From: Pseudomonas urmiensis
GTDB lineage: Bacteria; Pseudomonadota; Gammaproteobacteria; Pseudomonadales; Pseudomonadaceae
Assembly: GCF_014268815.2 (NCBI RefSeq)
Contig: NZ_JABWRE020000001.1
Span: forward strand, 563,001-627,000
Direction of reading: 5' to 3'
Length of the DNA: 64,000 bases
Made by a program: the position numbers and the translations under genes. Numbering within the stretch: the first letter of the stretch is position 1; each line of letters begins with the position of its first letter. The notes beneath the pieces were generated by a model that saw only the letters and a program-made list of their open reading frames with translations, had not been told where the DNA came from and did not search any database. Below, piece by piece: positions 14,859 to 24,007 of the stretch.

Positions 14859-15893
14859 ATGCAACCGATCTTTCGCATCGTCGCCGATGGTCACGACATC
14901 ACCGCACTGATCAACGACCGCCTGCTCCTGCTGCGCACCACGGATAAACCGGGCATGGAATCGGACGACTTCGAGTTGCGCATCGATGCCCGTGATGGCG
15001 CCGTGGCCCTGCCTGCGCGGGGTGCCTCGATCGAGGTGCAGTTGGGGTACGCGGGACAGCCACTGACTCGCCTGGGCCGCTACACGGTCGACGAGGTAGA
15101 ACTGTCCGGCCCGCCCGACAGCCTGGTGATCCGTGGCAAGGCCAGTGACCTGTGCGGCAGCGGCAAGACCATTCGCAGCGGCAGCTGGGAGTTCGTCTCA
15201 GTGCAACAGATCGTCGCCCAGATCGCCGCGCGCAACGGCTGGCAGGCGGTGTGTCCGGTGCTCAGCCACGTCGACCGGGTCGATCAATACAGCGAGTCGG
15301 ATCTCAATTTCATCACCCGCCTGGCACGGCTGTACGACTGCACCGCCAAGCTTGCCAACGGCCAACTGCTGGTGCTTCCCCGCCAAGCCGGGCAGAGCGC
15401 CAGTGGCAAGCCACTGGGGGTGGTTACCCTTGAGCGCAGCGCGGTCAGCCAGTGGCAGTTCAGGCTGGATAACAAGCACGCCCACAAAGCGGTGCGCACC
15501 CGTCACCAGGACAGTGCCAGCGGCGCCCTGCAAGTGGTCGAGCTGAACAACAGCGAGGTGCCGCCGGGTGATCAGCCGGTGCACACCGATCGCCATGTCT
15601 ACCCCAACCGCAACGCTGCCGAGCAGGCCGCCAAGGCACGCCTGGCCAGCTTCAATCGCGCCACTGCCAGCGTGCGCCTGGACATGCCCGGGCGCACCGA
15701 CTTGTTTGCCGAGCGCAGCATCGAGGCCACGGGCTTTATCGCCGGGCTAGATGGCCTGTACCTGATCGAGTCGGTGGAGCAGGTGTTCACCAGCTCAGGC
15801 TGGCGCACCACGGTGCAGTGCAATGGTGGCAAGGCGGGCAAGGCGCAGGCCAAGGGTGCGGCGTCGCGGCGGACCGCCTCGGTCAAGGCTTAG
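14859..15893 (+). CDS. Baseplate hub protein, gpD-like
   Basis: The 344-residue protein matches the P2 late-control gpD family (structurally a gp27-like hub). Seen are the N-terminal beta barrel (MQPIFRIVADGHDITALIND), QLGYAGQPLTRLGRYTVDEVE, SESDLNFITRLARLYDC in the middle and AEQAAKARLASFNRATASVRL near the end. It carries the spike (gpV) and connects it to the tube. ATG 14859 has AGAGGAG upstream. A 130-base gap without a gene follows. Confidence 0.93.
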   Translation: MQPIFRIVADGHDITALINDRLLLLRTTDKPGMESDDFELRIDARDGAVALPARGASIEVQLGYAGQPLTRLGRYTVDEVELSGPPDSLVIRGKASDLCGSGKTIRSGSWEFVSVQQIVAQIAARNGWQAVCPVLSHVDRVDQYSESDLNFITRLARLYDCTAKLANGQLLVLPRQAGQSASGKPLGVVTLERSAVSQWQFRLDNKHAHKAVRTRHQDSASGALQVVELNNSEVPPGDQPVHTDRHVYPNRNAAEQAAKARLASFNRATASVRLDMPGRTDLFAERSIEATGFIAGLDGLYLIESVEQVFTSSGWRTTVQCNGGKAGKAQAKGAASRRTASVKA

Positions 15894-16024
15894 TACGTAC
15901 CCTTGCACGGGTTTCCCTGTGCCCATGGTGATCAACCCTGGCTATTGTCGAGCGCATTCAAGTCACATCATCAGCCCAGGCTGGGCTTGGGCTTTGTTCG
16001 TTGTTGTCCACCAGGAGGTACCCC

Positions 16025-16573
16025 ATGCTCACGGAGAGCCAACTCAAACAGATTTATCCTCTCGTCGGCCAACGAGCCGGCGCGTTTCTCGCACCACTCA
16101 ACGAGGCCATGGCCCGTTGGGAGATCAATCATCCCAAGCGAATTGCCGCGTTTCTCGCCCAGGTTGGCCATGAGTCCGGCCAGCTGCGTTACGTAAAAGA
16201 GCTGGGGAGCGATCGCTATCTGGCACGCTATGACACCGGCAGCCTGGCCCTGCGCCTGGGCAATACGCCCCAGGCCGATGGCGATGGCCAGCTGTATTGC
16301 GGCCGTGGCCTGATCCAGGTCACCGGGCGCAACAATTACCAAGCCTGCAGCCGAGCCCTGTTCGGCGACGAGCGCTTGCTGGCACAACCGCAGATGCTCG
16401 AGCAGCCACGCTGGGCCTGTGAGTCGGCGGCCTGGTTCTGGCATTCACGCGGGCTCAATGCGCTGGCCGATCGCGGTGAGTTCAACCGCATTACCCGCCA
16501 CATCAACGGCGGCCTCAATGGCCTGGATGACCGCCTCAAGCTGTGGGCGCGTGCCCGCGAGGTGCTGTGTTGA
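16025..16573 (+). CDS. Endolysin, glycoside hydrolase family 19 type
   Basis: The 182-residue muralytic enzyme frees particles after the holin acts. The GH19 pattern is clear: AAFLAQVGHESGQL with the catalytic Glu at about residue 49, then YCGRGLIQVTGRNNY, and the C-terminal ITRHINGGLNGLDDRLKLWARA. No signal peptide is visible, so it depends on the holin. ATG 16025 follows AGGAGG and is preferred over 16001. Confidence 0.92.
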   Translation: MLTESQLKQIYPLVGQRAGAFLAPLNEAMARWEINHPKRIAAFLAQVGHESGQLRYVKELGSDRYLARYDTGSLALRLGNTPQADGDGQLYCGRGLIQVTGRNNYQACSRALFGDERLLAQPQMLEQPRWACESAAWFWHSRGLNALADRGEFNRITRHINGGLNGLDDRLKLWARAREVLC

Positions 16574-17067
16574 ACCGTGTGCAGTTCGGGCTGTACGCGC
16601 TGCTGGTTGTGTTCTGTGTGGCGCTGGCCTGGCAAGTCCAGGCCTGGCGTTATGGCGGGCAACTGGCGCAGCAGGCCCAGCGGAATGAGCAGCAGCTGCG
16701 CGAGCAGGCGCTGCTGATCAATCGCCAGTTGCTGGCCGAGCGTGACCAGCGCCTGGGGCTTGAACAACGCCTGCATGACAGTGAATCGAGACATTTCCAG
16801 GAGCTTGCCGATGTACAGCAGACTCAAGTACGCCTGCGTGATCGCCTTGCTACTGCCGATCTGCGCTTGTCGGTCCTGGTCGAGCGCGACGCCGCCTGTG
16901 CCGGCGTGCCTGCCACCGCCGCCCCCGGCGGCATGGATCATGGCCCCGTACGCGCCCGACTTGACCCGGCGCATGCTCGAAGAATTATCGCCATCAGCGA
17001 CGACGGTGATCGCGGACTGATCGCCCTGCGCGCCTGTCAGGACTACATTCGGGGCTTGCAGCACTGA
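16570..17067 (+). CDS. Inner-membrane spanin, Rz-like
   Basis: The 165-residue protein has an N-terminal membrane anchor (FGLYALLVVFCVALAWQV) and a long periplasmic coiled coil rich in Gln/Glu/Arg. This is the Rz pattern. With Rz1 it fuses inner and outer membranes in the last step of lysis. The start is probably TTG 16570, overlapping the endolysin TGA, with GAGG seven bases upstream; GTG 16567 is an alternative. Rz1 lies inside it in another frame. Confidence 0.8.
   Translation: MNRVQFGLYALLVVFCVALAWQVQAWRYGGQLAQQAQRNEQQLREQALLINRQLLAERDQRLGLEQRLHDSESRHFQELADVQQTQVRLRDRLATADLRLSVLVERDAACAGVPATAAPGGMDHGPVRARLDPAHARRIIAISDDGDRGLIALRACQDYIRGLQH
16811..17020 (+). CDS. Outer-membrane spanin lipoprotein, Rz1-like (nested in Rz)
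   Basis: The 69-residue frame is fully embedded in rz, read +1 relative to it. It begins MYSRLKYACVIALLLPICAC, a lipoprotein signal with Cys20 as the likely lipidated residue (ICAC). A proline-rich stretch follows (PPVPACLPPPPPAAW), the hallmark of Rz1 proteins. AGGAG lies seven bases before ATG 16811. It should sit in the outer membrane and bind the tip of Rz. Confidence 0.8.
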   Translation: MYSRLKYACVIALLLPICACRSWSSATPPVPACLPPPPPAAWIMAPYAPDLTRRMLEELSPSATTVIAD

Positions 17068-17226
17068 TCAGTCTTGCGCGTCGAACATTGGCACGCGCCT
17101 GGGGCCTTCATCCTTGCGCTTCAATTGACAAGGCCTCGGCGGGCGATACCATGGCGCGCCCTAATGACGTTCGCGTAAATACGCTGTGCGTGCGTCGCTT
17201 GGTTTGCGTGTAATGAACAGGATGTC

Positions 17227-17802
17227 ATGAAGCCCAACACCCAGGCTGTATCGCTCAATCGCGCCCAGTGGCTGATCATTGTCACCAGCGCCTTGCCTAT
17301 CTATGCCATTGCGCTGTGCTTGCCTACCCAGGCCCACGCCCAGGGCGAGCTGGCGCTGGTGCTGCAGCAGGTTCTGGAGCAACACCTGCTGGGCCGGGTG
17401 GGGCCTTGGTCGTCCAACTTTCCGCTCCAAGCCATGGCCATCGGCAATTACATCGCGCTCGCCGCACCGCTGTTTGCCGTCGTTCTGGCACTGCTGTTGT
17501 GTCGATCCGTTGGCGCATTGCCGGCCCGGCTGCCCGTCCTGGCGTGGCATCGCTACCTGCTGATTTACGTGGGGTGGGCCTTGTTGGTCGGCTTCATGAT
17601 TCACTACAACTACTTCACCTATGTCGACTTCGCCCAGCATCGCGCCAAGTTCCGTCTGTTTGGTCGCCACCCACTCCTATTCGCGGTGTTTGCCTCGAGC
17701 ATGCTGCTGGCGCTCGAGTACTTGCTGTTAATCAGTTACCTGCTTTTCATTCATTTTCCGGCCCGCTGGCTGGCGCAGCGTCTGGGCAAGATCTCGCAGT
17801 AA
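17227..17802 (+). CDS. Four-helix membrane protein, resembles colicin A-type immunity proteins
   Basis: The 191-residue protein has four hydrophobic segments at about residues 16-33, 73-96, 112-130 and 152-176, with a positively charged C-terminus. Length, helix count and recognisable stretches (SNFPLQ...APLFAVVLALLL; YNYFTYVDFAQHRAKFRLF; LLFIHFPARWLAQRLGK) parallel my memory of the colicin A/B/N immunity family (about 175-180 residues). These proteins block pore-forming toxins in the inner membrane. ATG 17227 has CAGGA upstream. No toxin gene is next to it, so it would be an orphan immunity gene. The family call is inference. Confidence 0.6.
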   Translation: MKPNTQAVSLNRAQWLIIVTSALPIYAIALCLPTQAHAQGELALVLQQVLEQHLLGRVGPWSSNFPLQAMAIGNYIALAAPLFAVVLALLLCRSVGALPARLPVLAWHRYLLIYVGWALLVGFMIHYNYFTYVDFAQHRAKFRLFGRHPLLFAVFASSMLLALEYLLLISYLLFIHFPARWLAQRLGKISQ

Positions 17803-17855
17803 CCAGCCCGGAAACTGTCTGCTAGGGTAGTGGCTAATCTTCACAGGAGCCCGTC

Positions 17856-18338
17856 ATGGACCCGATCACTGTTCTTTCCGCCCGTCTTGGCGAGCACATG
17901 CGCCGCCTCAATGCCCAGGTGAGCACGGCTGAGTCGTGCACGGGCGGTGGCATCGCCGAGGCCATCACGCGTGTCTCCGGCAGTTCGGCCTGGTTCGAAG
18001 CAGGTTATGTGACCTATTCCAATCGACAGAAAACCCGCCAGCTGGGCGTGCCCGAGGTGTTGTTCGGCCAGGTTGGGGCGGTCAGCCAGGAAGTGGTCGA
18101 GGCCATGGTGCGTGGCGCCCAGGCCGCCAGCGGGGCACGCTTTGCCGTGGCGGTCAGCGGCGTGGCCGGGCCCGACGGCGGCTCACCGGCCAAACCGGTA
18201 GGCACCGTATGGCTGGCCTGGGCCGACGGCAGCCGTGTATGCAGCGAGCGCCGCCACTTCGACGGCGACCGCGAAGCGGTGCGCCGACAAACGGTGATCG
18301 CCGCGTTAGACGGCTTGTTACAGCTTGGTGCCGAGTAA
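17856..18338 (+). CDS. pncC: Nicotinamide-nucleotide amidohydrolase PncC (CinA C-terminal domain)
   Basis: The 160-residue enzyme deamidates nicotinamide mononucleotide to nicotinate mononucleotide in NAD recycling. It is the stand-alone CinA C-terminal domain, with [14 protein letters not shown] (about 24-37), YSNRQK, and [18 protein letters not shown] (about 100-117). It lies directly before recA, a common gamma-proteobacterial order, and marks the right border of the tailocin island. ATG 17856 follows AGGAG. Confidence 0.94.
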   Translation: MDPITVLSARLGEHMRRLNAQVSTAESCTGGGIAEAITRVSGSSAWFEAGYVTYSNRQKTRQLGVPEVLFGQVGAVSQEVVEAMVRGAQAASGARFAVAVSGVAGPDGGSPAKPVGTVWLAWADGSRVCSERRHFDGDREAVRRQTVIAALDGLLQLGAE

Positions 18339-18382
18339 TTCGACAACAGGGGTTTGCGGAAATGCATCCCTGTGGAATAATA

Positions 18383-18398
18383 CTGGCTACTTATACAG
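18383..18398 (+). promoter_or_regulatory. LexA (SOS) box upstream of recA
   Basis: CTG, ten bases, CAG (CTGGCTACTTATACAG), 43 bases before the recA start. It fits the CTGTATATATATACAG-type operator except in the left half (CTGG for CTGT). Damage-induced recA would in turn trigger cleavage of LexA and of the tailocin repressor. Confidence 0.75.
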
Positions 18399-18441
18399 TT
18401 ATTCCGGCCATACAGGGCCAGTCGATCACGTGAGGATTTCA

Positions 18442-19509
18442 ATGGACGACAACAAGAAGCGCGCCTTGGCTGCGGCCCTGGGTCAGATCGAACGCCAATT
18501 CGGCAAAGGCGCAGTCATGCGCATGGGCGATCAGGAACGTACCGGTATCCCGGCTATCTCCACTGGCTCGCTGGGGTTGGACATCGCCCTGGGCATTGGT
18601 GGTCTGCCAAAAGGCCGTATCGTCGAGATCTACGGCCCGGAGTCTTCCGGTAAAACCACGCTGACTCTGTCGGTCATCGCCGAAGCCCAGAAAAATGGCG
18701 CTACCTGTGCCTTCGTCGACGCCGAGCATGCCCTCGATCCTGAATACGCCGGCAAGCTGGGCGTCAATGTCGACGACCTGCTGGTCTCGCAGCCGGACAC
18801 CGGCGAGCAAGCCCTGGAAATCACCGACATGCTGGTGCGCTCCAACGCGGTTGACGTGATCATCGTCGACTCCGTGGCTGCCCTGGTACCCAAGGCCGAG
18901 ATCGAAGGCGAAATGGGTGACATGCACGTGGGCCTGCAGGCCCGTCTGATGTCCCAGGCGCTGCGTAAAATCACCGGTAACATCAAGAACGCCAACTGCC
19001 TGGTCATCTTCATCAACCAGATCCGTATGAAGATCGGCGTGATGTTCGGCAGCCCGGAAACCACCACCGGTGGTAACGCCCTGAAGTTCTACGCCTCGGT
19101 GCGCCTGGACATCCGCCGTACCGGCGCCGTCAAGGAAGGCGACGAAGTGGTGGGTAGCGAAACCCGCGTGAAGATCGTCAAGAACAAGGTCTCGCCGCCA
19201 TTCCGCCAAGCTGAGTTCCAGATCCTCTACGGCAAGGGCATCTACCGCAACGGCGAGATTATCGACCTGGGTGTTGCTCACGGCTTCGTGGAGAAATCCG
19301 GCGCCTGGTACAGCTACCAAGGCAACAAGATTGGCCAAGGCAAGGCGAACGCGGCCAAGTACCTGCAAGAGAACCCGGCCATCGGTGCCGAACTCGAGAA
19401 GCAGATCCGCGACAAGCTGCTCAACGTCGGTGCCGTTGCCGCTGCAGGCAAGGCTGCTGCCGCTGATGCCGGTGCGGATGACCTGGCTGACGCCGAAGCG
19501 GGTTATTGA
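18442..19509 (+). CDS. recA: Recombinase RecA
   Basis: The 355-residue recombinase catalyses strand exchange and acts as co-protease for LexA-type repressors. Start [20 protein letters not shown]; Walker [10 protein letters not shown] at residues 65-73; [20 protein letters not shown] and the DNA-binding loop with [20 protein letters not shown] follow. The C-terminus is acidic ([15 protein letters not shown]). ATG 18442 follows GAGGA. It is probably cotranscribed with recX ten bases downstream. Confidence 0.99.
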   Translation: MDDNKKRALAAALGQIERQFGKGAVMRMGDQERTGIPAISTGSLGLDIALGIGGLPKGRIVEIYGPESSGKTTLTLSVIAEAQKNGATCAFVDAEHALDPEYAGKLGVNVDDLLVSQPDTGEQALEITDMLVRSNAVDVIIVDSVAALVPKAEIEGEMGDMHVGLQARLMSQALRKITGNIKNANCLVIFINQIRMKIGVMFGSPETTTGGNALKFYASVRLDIRRTGAVKEGDEVVGSETRVKIVKNKVSPPFRQAEFQILYGKGIYRNGEIIDLGVAHGFVEKSGAWYSYQGNKIGQGKANAAKYLQENPAIGAELEKQIRDKLLNVGAVAAAGKAAAADAGADDLADAEAGY

Positions 19510-19518
19510 TCTACCGCT

Positions 19519-19989
19519 ATGTCCGTCGTACTCGACACCCCCGTCGCCGTCCGACGGACAGCCATGGACCTGCTCGCACGTCGCGAGCATGGTCGGGTCG
19601 AACTGACGCGCAAACTGCGTCAGCGCGGCGCTTCGGATGAGTTGATCGAGCCCGCGCTCGATCGGCTCGCCGAAGAAGGGCTGCTCAGTGAAGCCCGTTA
19701 TCTCGAGAGTTTCATTTCCTATCGCTCCAACGCCGGTTATGGCCCCGCACGTATTCGTGAGGAGCTTGGCCAGCGTGGTCTGGATCGAGGCGATGTTGAA
19801 CAGGCCCTGCGCGAAAGCGGAGTGGACTGGGCGGCCCGCTTGCAGGATGTCTGGCAGCGCAAGTTTGCCGGGCAGCGTCCCGTCGATCCGCGCAGTCGTG
19901 CCCAGCAGACACGCTTTCTCGCCTACCGTGGGTTTTCCATGGAGATGATCGGCCGCCTGTTGAGCGGCCGAGATTTGGATGACTACTAG
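19519..19989 (+). CDS. recX: RecA regulator RecX
   Basis: The 156-residue protein binds and limits RecA filaments. Three tandem three-helix repeats are visible: [43 protein letters not shown] and the C-terminal [18 protein letters not shown]. It is the usual partner gene of recA. Its TAG stop overlaps the stop codon of the convergent LOG-family gene (CTAG, 19986-19989), so no terminator separates the two. Confidence 0.96.
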   Translation: MSVVLDTPVAVRRTAMDLLARREHGRVELTRKLRQRGASDELIEPALDRLAEEGLLSEARYLESFISYRSNAGYGPARIREELGQRGLDRGDVEQALRESGVDWAARLQDVWQRKFAGQRPVDPRSRAQQTRFLAYRGFSMEMIGRLLSGRDLDDY

Positions 19990-21116
19990 TTTGCTGCTTG
20001 GCTGACTTTAAGCGCTTCCCGCGCCCTCTGGGTGGTATGCATCGGCTGCGGTTTGGCCCAGTTCTCTGGCAGGTTGATGAAGTCCACCAGCTCCCGTAGG
20101 CGACCTTGATCACGGCCGTTGAAGGCGAACGTGAGCCGAGTCAAATGGCTGTAGTTGCCCACCTCATGTTCCACGTTGGTATCTGGCTGTTGGTGGTATT
20201 TGCCACTCAGGCGCAGGTCAGCGAATCCCTCCTGAATGTCGTACAGCGCCGCTTCGCTGAGCGGATGGTGCATGCGGACCACGAACTGATTTTTCAGCCA
20301 GCGGCTTGAGTGATAGTTGCTGTAGAACTGGTTGATCTCTTCCACTGCCTCATCGGCACTGTGCACCAGGCGCACCAGCTTGAGGTCGGTGGGAAGGATG
20401 TAGCGGTTCTCCTCCAGTTGTCGGCTGATGAAGTTCAGACAGTCTTGCCAGAAGCTGCCACCTGGGGAATCGAGCAATACCACTGGCACCAGCGGGCTCT
20501 TGCCGGTCTGGATCAGGGTCAGCACTTCCAGCGCCTCATCGAGCGTACCGAAGCCGCCCGGACACAGTACCAAGCCATCGGCCTCTTTGACGAAGAACAA
20601 CTTGCGGATAAAGAAGAAGTGGAACGGCAGCAGCTTGTCGGTGCCATCCACCGTCGGGTTGGCGTGCTGCTCGAAGGGCAGGGTGATGTTGAACCCCAGG
20701 CTGTGCTCACTGCCAGCCCCCTCGTGGGCGGCAGCCATGATGCCGCCGCCGGCACCGGTAATCACCATCAAATCCGAACGGGCCAAGGTTGCCCCCAGCT
20801 CGCGTGCCAAGGCGTACATCGGATGTTCAATAGGGGTACGGGCAGAGCCGAACACGGTGACTTTGCGCCGCCCGCGGTAGCGTTCGAGGATGCGGAAAGA
20901 ATGATCCAGCTCGCGCAGGGCCTGCAGGGTGATCTTGGCGTTCCAGCGATTGCTGTCGTCATGGGCCATGCGCAGGATGGTCAGCATCATGTCGCGGTAC
21001 AGCGGCAGGTTGGCGCTGGTAGGTGCAACCAGTTGCAGTTGCTCGTCGATCTTGCTCAGGTCGATCCCGTTGTCCCTGAAGTGTTTGAACAGAAGCTCAT
21101 TGGGTTGGTAAGGCAT
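19986..21116 (-). CDS. LOG-family (Lonely Guy-like) nucleotide-binding protein
   Basis: The 376-residue protein has a Rossmann core with [24 protein letters not shown] and the LOG signature [12 protein letters not shown] enzymes are nucleoside 5'-monophosphate phosphoribohydrolases (cytokinin activation in plants; nucleotide turnover in bacteria). It is much longer than the simple LOG type (about 190), with extra N- and C-terminal helical parts as in larger PpnN-like proteins. The substrate is unknown. It is convergent with recX and preceded by a 350-base intergenic region. Confidence 0.85.
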   Translation of the reverse strand: MPYQPNELLFKHFRDNGIDLSKIDEQLQLVAPTSANLPLYRDMMLTILRMAHDDSNRWNAKITLQALRELDHSFRILERYRGRRKVTVFGSARTPIEHPMYALARELGATLARSDLMVITGAGGGIMAAAHEGAGSEHSLGFNITLPFEQHANPTVDGTDKLLPFHFFFIRKLFFVKEADGLVLCPGGFGTLDEALEVLTLIQTGKSPLVPVVLLDSPGGSFWQDCLNFISRQLEENRYILPTDLKLVRLVHSADEAVEEINQFYSNYHSSRWLKNQFVVRMHHPLSEAALYDIQEGFADLRLSGKYHQQPDTNVEHEVGNYSHLTRLTFAFNGRDQGRLRELVDFINLPENWAKPQPMHTTQRAREALKVSQAAN

Positions 21117-21468
21117 TCAACGTCTCCTTCTGCAGCAAAACCTCTGACCGGGCCGATGGTGATGCCCGGCCGCGACACTGCGTGTGTCGCTGGCTGCTGT
21201 GGCTCGAGTGTGCCCCTCGAGCGTTGCAGTAGGCCTTCAAGGCCATGATGCAGTGGTGGTAAGTCCATCTCGTTGTTGTACTGCAAGTAACGCAACGCCG
21301 CGTGCCCGGCCATGCTCGCCGGAAATTCGCAGGTGTTGGTTATCAATCTAGACGCTGGCGCATGATCGTGCCGCAATGGCTGGCTGATCGCCGCTGGTCG
21401 GATGGCCTCCAACCGCTGTGCGGCTTTGGTTAACTGGGGGCAGAGGGCTCGATGCGGGAGGTGGCCAC
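21117..21468. other. 350-base divergent intergenic region
   Basis: It separates the minus-strand LOG gene from a small plus-strand gene. GC content and codon patterns of the short frames crossing it are not coding-like. I see several short GC-rich inverted repeats but no clear promoter or RNA gene. Confidence 0.4.
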
Positions 21469-21657
21469 ATGCATCGTTTGGTCATCGAAGTGGATCAGCA
21501 GTTGTACAAGCTGCTGGAGAACGCGGCCCGGGCTCATCACCTGAGCCTTGAAGCAGAATGCCGGCGCAGGTTGGGTAGCGGCGAAGTACATTCGCGCTAC
21601 CTTCAGGCCTTGTTGGCTGAGTTGCGCGCCGAGGAAGAGCAGCGGCGCGCCAAGTGA
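21469..21657 (+). CDS. Small Arc/MetJ-like ribbon-helix-helix protein
   Basis: About 62 residues from ATG 21469, with GGGAGGTGG upstream. The N-terminal strand MHRLVIEVDQQLYKLLENAA and following helix HHLSLEAECRRRL fit a FitA/Arc-type ribbon-helix-helix, often the antitoxin half of a toxin-antitoxin pair. The C-terminus is a charged helix. No toxin gene (such as a PIN domain) is adjacent; the next frame is on the other strand and is an exported protein. Target unknown. Confidence 0.6.
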   Translation: MHRLVIEVDQQLYKLLENAARAHHLSLEAECRRRLGSGEVHSRYLQALLAELRAEEEQRRAK

Positions 21658-21676
21658 AGCGATCAGATGGCCTGGA

Positions 21677-22099
21677 TCACTTGCTCTTTTTGCTGCCAGC
21701 CGCGCAGCTGGCGGCATCGAACGCTTGATCCATGACCGGGCTGTTGCTCTTGTACACGGTAAAGCGATAGACCAGCACTGCGCCTTTGGACAGCAGGTTG
21801 CGATAGCCGTTGTTCCTGCACACGCTGTCGCCGAGCTGGCTGCGCACCTGTTGCGGGTTGGACTGCATGCGTTCGGCATGTTCCTGACGCACGCTCAGGT
21901 GATTGACTAGCGCCTTGCCTTCAACGGTGTAGCCCTGATCGAGGATGTCTTCGTTGATCGCACGCGGGGTGCCAACGCTGCTTTCCTTGGCGACCTTCTG
22001 CAGCAACTGGTTCAGCTCGTAGTCCTGCTTGGAAGCCGCCTGGGCCGCCAGGGGCAGGGTGAGCAGAAGGCTCAGGGTCGGGACGATAAGACGCAGCAT
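21677..22099 (-). CDS. Exported PA3611-like (quorum-sensing-regulated virulence factor) family protein
   Basis: The 140-residue protein begins with a signal peptide (LRLIVPTLSLLLTLPLAAQA, cleavage after AQA). The mature part is helical, with RSQLGDSVCRNNGYRNLL and a late Cys (DAASCAAGS) that could form a disulphide. It matches the small family named after P. aeruginosa PA3611, which has the same neighbourhood (recX, DTW protein, erdR) as I recall. Molecular function is unknown. ATG 22099 follows AGGAGA. Confidence 0.75.
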   Translation of the reverse strand: MLRLIVPTLSLLLTLPLAAQAASKQDYELNQLLQKVAKESSVGTPRAINEDILDQGYTVEGKALVNHLSVRQEHAERMQSNPQQVRSQLGDSVCRNNGYRNLLSKGAVLVYRFTVYKSNSPVMDQAFDAASCAAGSKKSK

Positions 22100-22321
22100 G
22101 AATCTCTCCTGGTTCGATGACTGGCGCTTTGACCTGCGCCGGCGGGCGGCGTTCCATCAAACCTCGCCTGCGCGGGGTTAATCCAGGCCGCCAAAGCGCC
22201 AATTATAAGGGAGCCGCTGGCACACCTGCACGGCAAATGACCTGCGCTCTGGTAGACTGTCGCTTTATTCGCCCCGAGTTGTCGAAGTGTCCATTCCTTC
22301 CCTGTCCCCAGGCTTGCCGTC

Positions 22322-23032
22322 ATGAGTCACGCGGTCGCGCGCCTGCGCGCCGAGCGTCTGGCGCGCAGCATCAAACCCTTCGTTGCGCGTGGTTCGCGAG
22401 CGGTACGCTGCAACGATTGCCGAGTGATCGCCAGCCATTGCCTGTGCGCCTTGAAGCCCAAGGTCAATGCCAATGCTGGCGTATGCCTGCTGATGCATGA
22501 CACCGAGCCACTGAAGCCGACTAACACCGGTTGGTTGATTGCCGACCTGGTCGAAGACACCTCGGCCTTTGGCTGGCAGCGCACGGCGGTCGACCCAGGC
22601 TTGCTGGCGCTGCTCGATCAGCCGCAGTGGCAGCCCTACATCGTCTTCCCTGGCGAGTTCGTCGCCCAGGAGCGCGTGGTCAGTGAAGTCAGCTTGGCGC
22701 CGGGCAAACGGCCGCTGTTCATCTTGCTCGACGCGACCTGGACCGAGGCGCGCAAGATGTTTCGCAAAAGTCCCTACCTGGATCGCTTCCCGGTGCTTAG
22801 CCTTGAGGCCGAGCAGATGTCGCGCTACCGCCTGCGCCGCTCCAAGCGCGATGACCACTTCTGCACCGCGGAAGTGGCGGCGATGTGCCTGGATCTGGCA
22901 GGTGATGGCCAGGCCTCGCAAGCCCTGGATGCCTACCTGGATGTGTTCAGCCTGCATTACTTGAGTGCCAAGCGCCATTTGCCGCTGGACATGCAGGATG
23001 ACCCTCATCAACGTTTGCATACCTTCCTATAG
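22322..23032 (+). CDS. tapT: tRNA-uridine aminocarboxypropyltransferase, DTW domain (TapT-like)
   Basis: The 236-residue protein carries the DTW-domain pattern: CNDCRVIASHCLC near the N-terminus (four Cys), the name-giving DATWTEARKMF, and RYRLRRSK. E. coli TapT makes acp3U at position 47 of tRNA using S-adenosylmethionine. It follows a short gap divergent from the exported protein. Start ATG 22322. Family assignment is strong; exact tRNA target is inferred from the family. Confidence 0.85.
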   Translation: MSHAVARLRAERLARSIKPFVARGSRAVRCNDCRVIASHCLCALKPKVNANAGVCLLMHDTEPLKPTNTGWLIADLVEDTSAFGWQRTAVDPGLLALLDQPQWQPYIVFPGEFVAQERVVSEVSLAPGKRPLFILLDATWTEARKMFRKSPYLDRFPVLSLEAEQMSRYRLRRSKRDDHFCTAEVAAMCLDLAGDGQASQALDAYLDVFSLHYLSAKRHLPLDMQDDPHQRLHTFL

Positions 23033-23283
23033 TCCAAGGGGCAGGGATGGCATATTGGTTCATAATGACCACGCTGGCAGCCAGGGTGGGCGGGTACGGC
23101 GGGCTTGACCACCCGGACCGTGCTCGGCATTCTTGGCGCCGTTTCGGGCACGACGAAGCTGCTGTTACCCCGGACTTCGCCGTGCCTTACCGGCCGGCGG
23201 CCCTGCCGTTCGCGCCTTGAGTTGCCTGTCAGGCGGCGCACCTATCCCTCACGCGCCTGGCACAGAACAGGATCAACAGATCG

Positions 23284-23934
23284 ATGGCCACTTACGAAAT
23301 CCTGATTGCCGATGACCACCCGCTGTTTCGCAGCGCCCTGCGCCAAGCCGTTACCCTCGGCCTTGGCCCGGATGTACGCCTGGTAGAAGTGGCGAGCATC
23401 GCCGAGCTGGAAACCCGCCTGACCGAAAAGTCCGACTGGGACTTGGTCCTGCTCGACTTGAACATGCCGGGGGCCTATGGCTTCTCCGGGCTGGTCCTGC
23501 TGCGCGGGCAGTACCCGCAGATTCCGGTGGTGATGGTGTCGGCCCAGGAAGAAGCCGCGGTGGTGGTCAAGTCGCGCGAGTTCGGCGCCAGCGGCTTCAT
23601 TCCCAAGTCGAGCCCGCTGGAGGTGATCCAGGACGCCGTGCAGAAGGTGCTCGACGGCGAGGTGTGGTGGCCGCCGCAGGCCTTTGACAAGGTCGATGTC
23701 TCGGCTGAAGCCAAGGCCGCCAGCGAGGGCCTGGCCAGCCTGACTCCGCAGCAGTTCCGCGTGCTTACCATGGTCTGCGAAGGTTTGCTGAACAAGCAGA
23801 TCGCCTATGAGCTGAGCGTCTCGGAGGCGACCATCAAGGCCCACGTGACGGCGATCTTCCGCAAACTCGGCGTACGTACCCGGACCCAGGCCGCGCTGCT
23901 CTTGCAACAGCTTGAATCAGTTGCCAGCAGCTAA
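23284..23934 (+). CDS. erdR: LuxR-type response regulator ErdR
   Basis: The 216-residue response regulator has a receiver domain (DDHPLFR, phosphorylated Asp in LVLLDLNMPG at about 58, Lys in FIPKSS) and a C-terminal GerE/LuxR helix-turn-helix (LTPQQFRVLTMVCEGLLNKQIAYELSVSEATIKAHV). In pseudomonads, ErdR controls ethanol and acetate metabolism genes; neighbouring dgkA supports orthology. No sensor kinase is adjacent. ATG 23284 follows AGGATC after a 250-base gap. Confidence 0.82.
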   Translation: MATYEILIADDHPLFRSALRQAVTLGLGPDVRLVEVASIAELETRLTEKSDWDLVLLDLNMPGAYGFSGLVLLRGQYPQIPVVMVSAQEEAAVVVKSREFGASGFIPKSSPLEVIQDAVQKVLDGEVWWPPQAFDKVDVSAEAKAASEGLASLTPQQFRVLTMVCEGLLNKQIAYELSVSEATIKAHVTAIFRKLGVRTRTQAALLLQQLESVASS

Positions 23935-24007
23935 AGCGCGCGAGCTTCACGCTTTTTTGACCCGTATTCCTATAGCCTGCTGGCCTTTCATCGGTGAAGT
24001 GACGCAC

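Noticed and set aside
21056..21412. 118-codon minus-strand frame in the LOG gene upstream region
   Set aside because: It overlaps the LOG gene start in another frame and shows no coding bias or domain.
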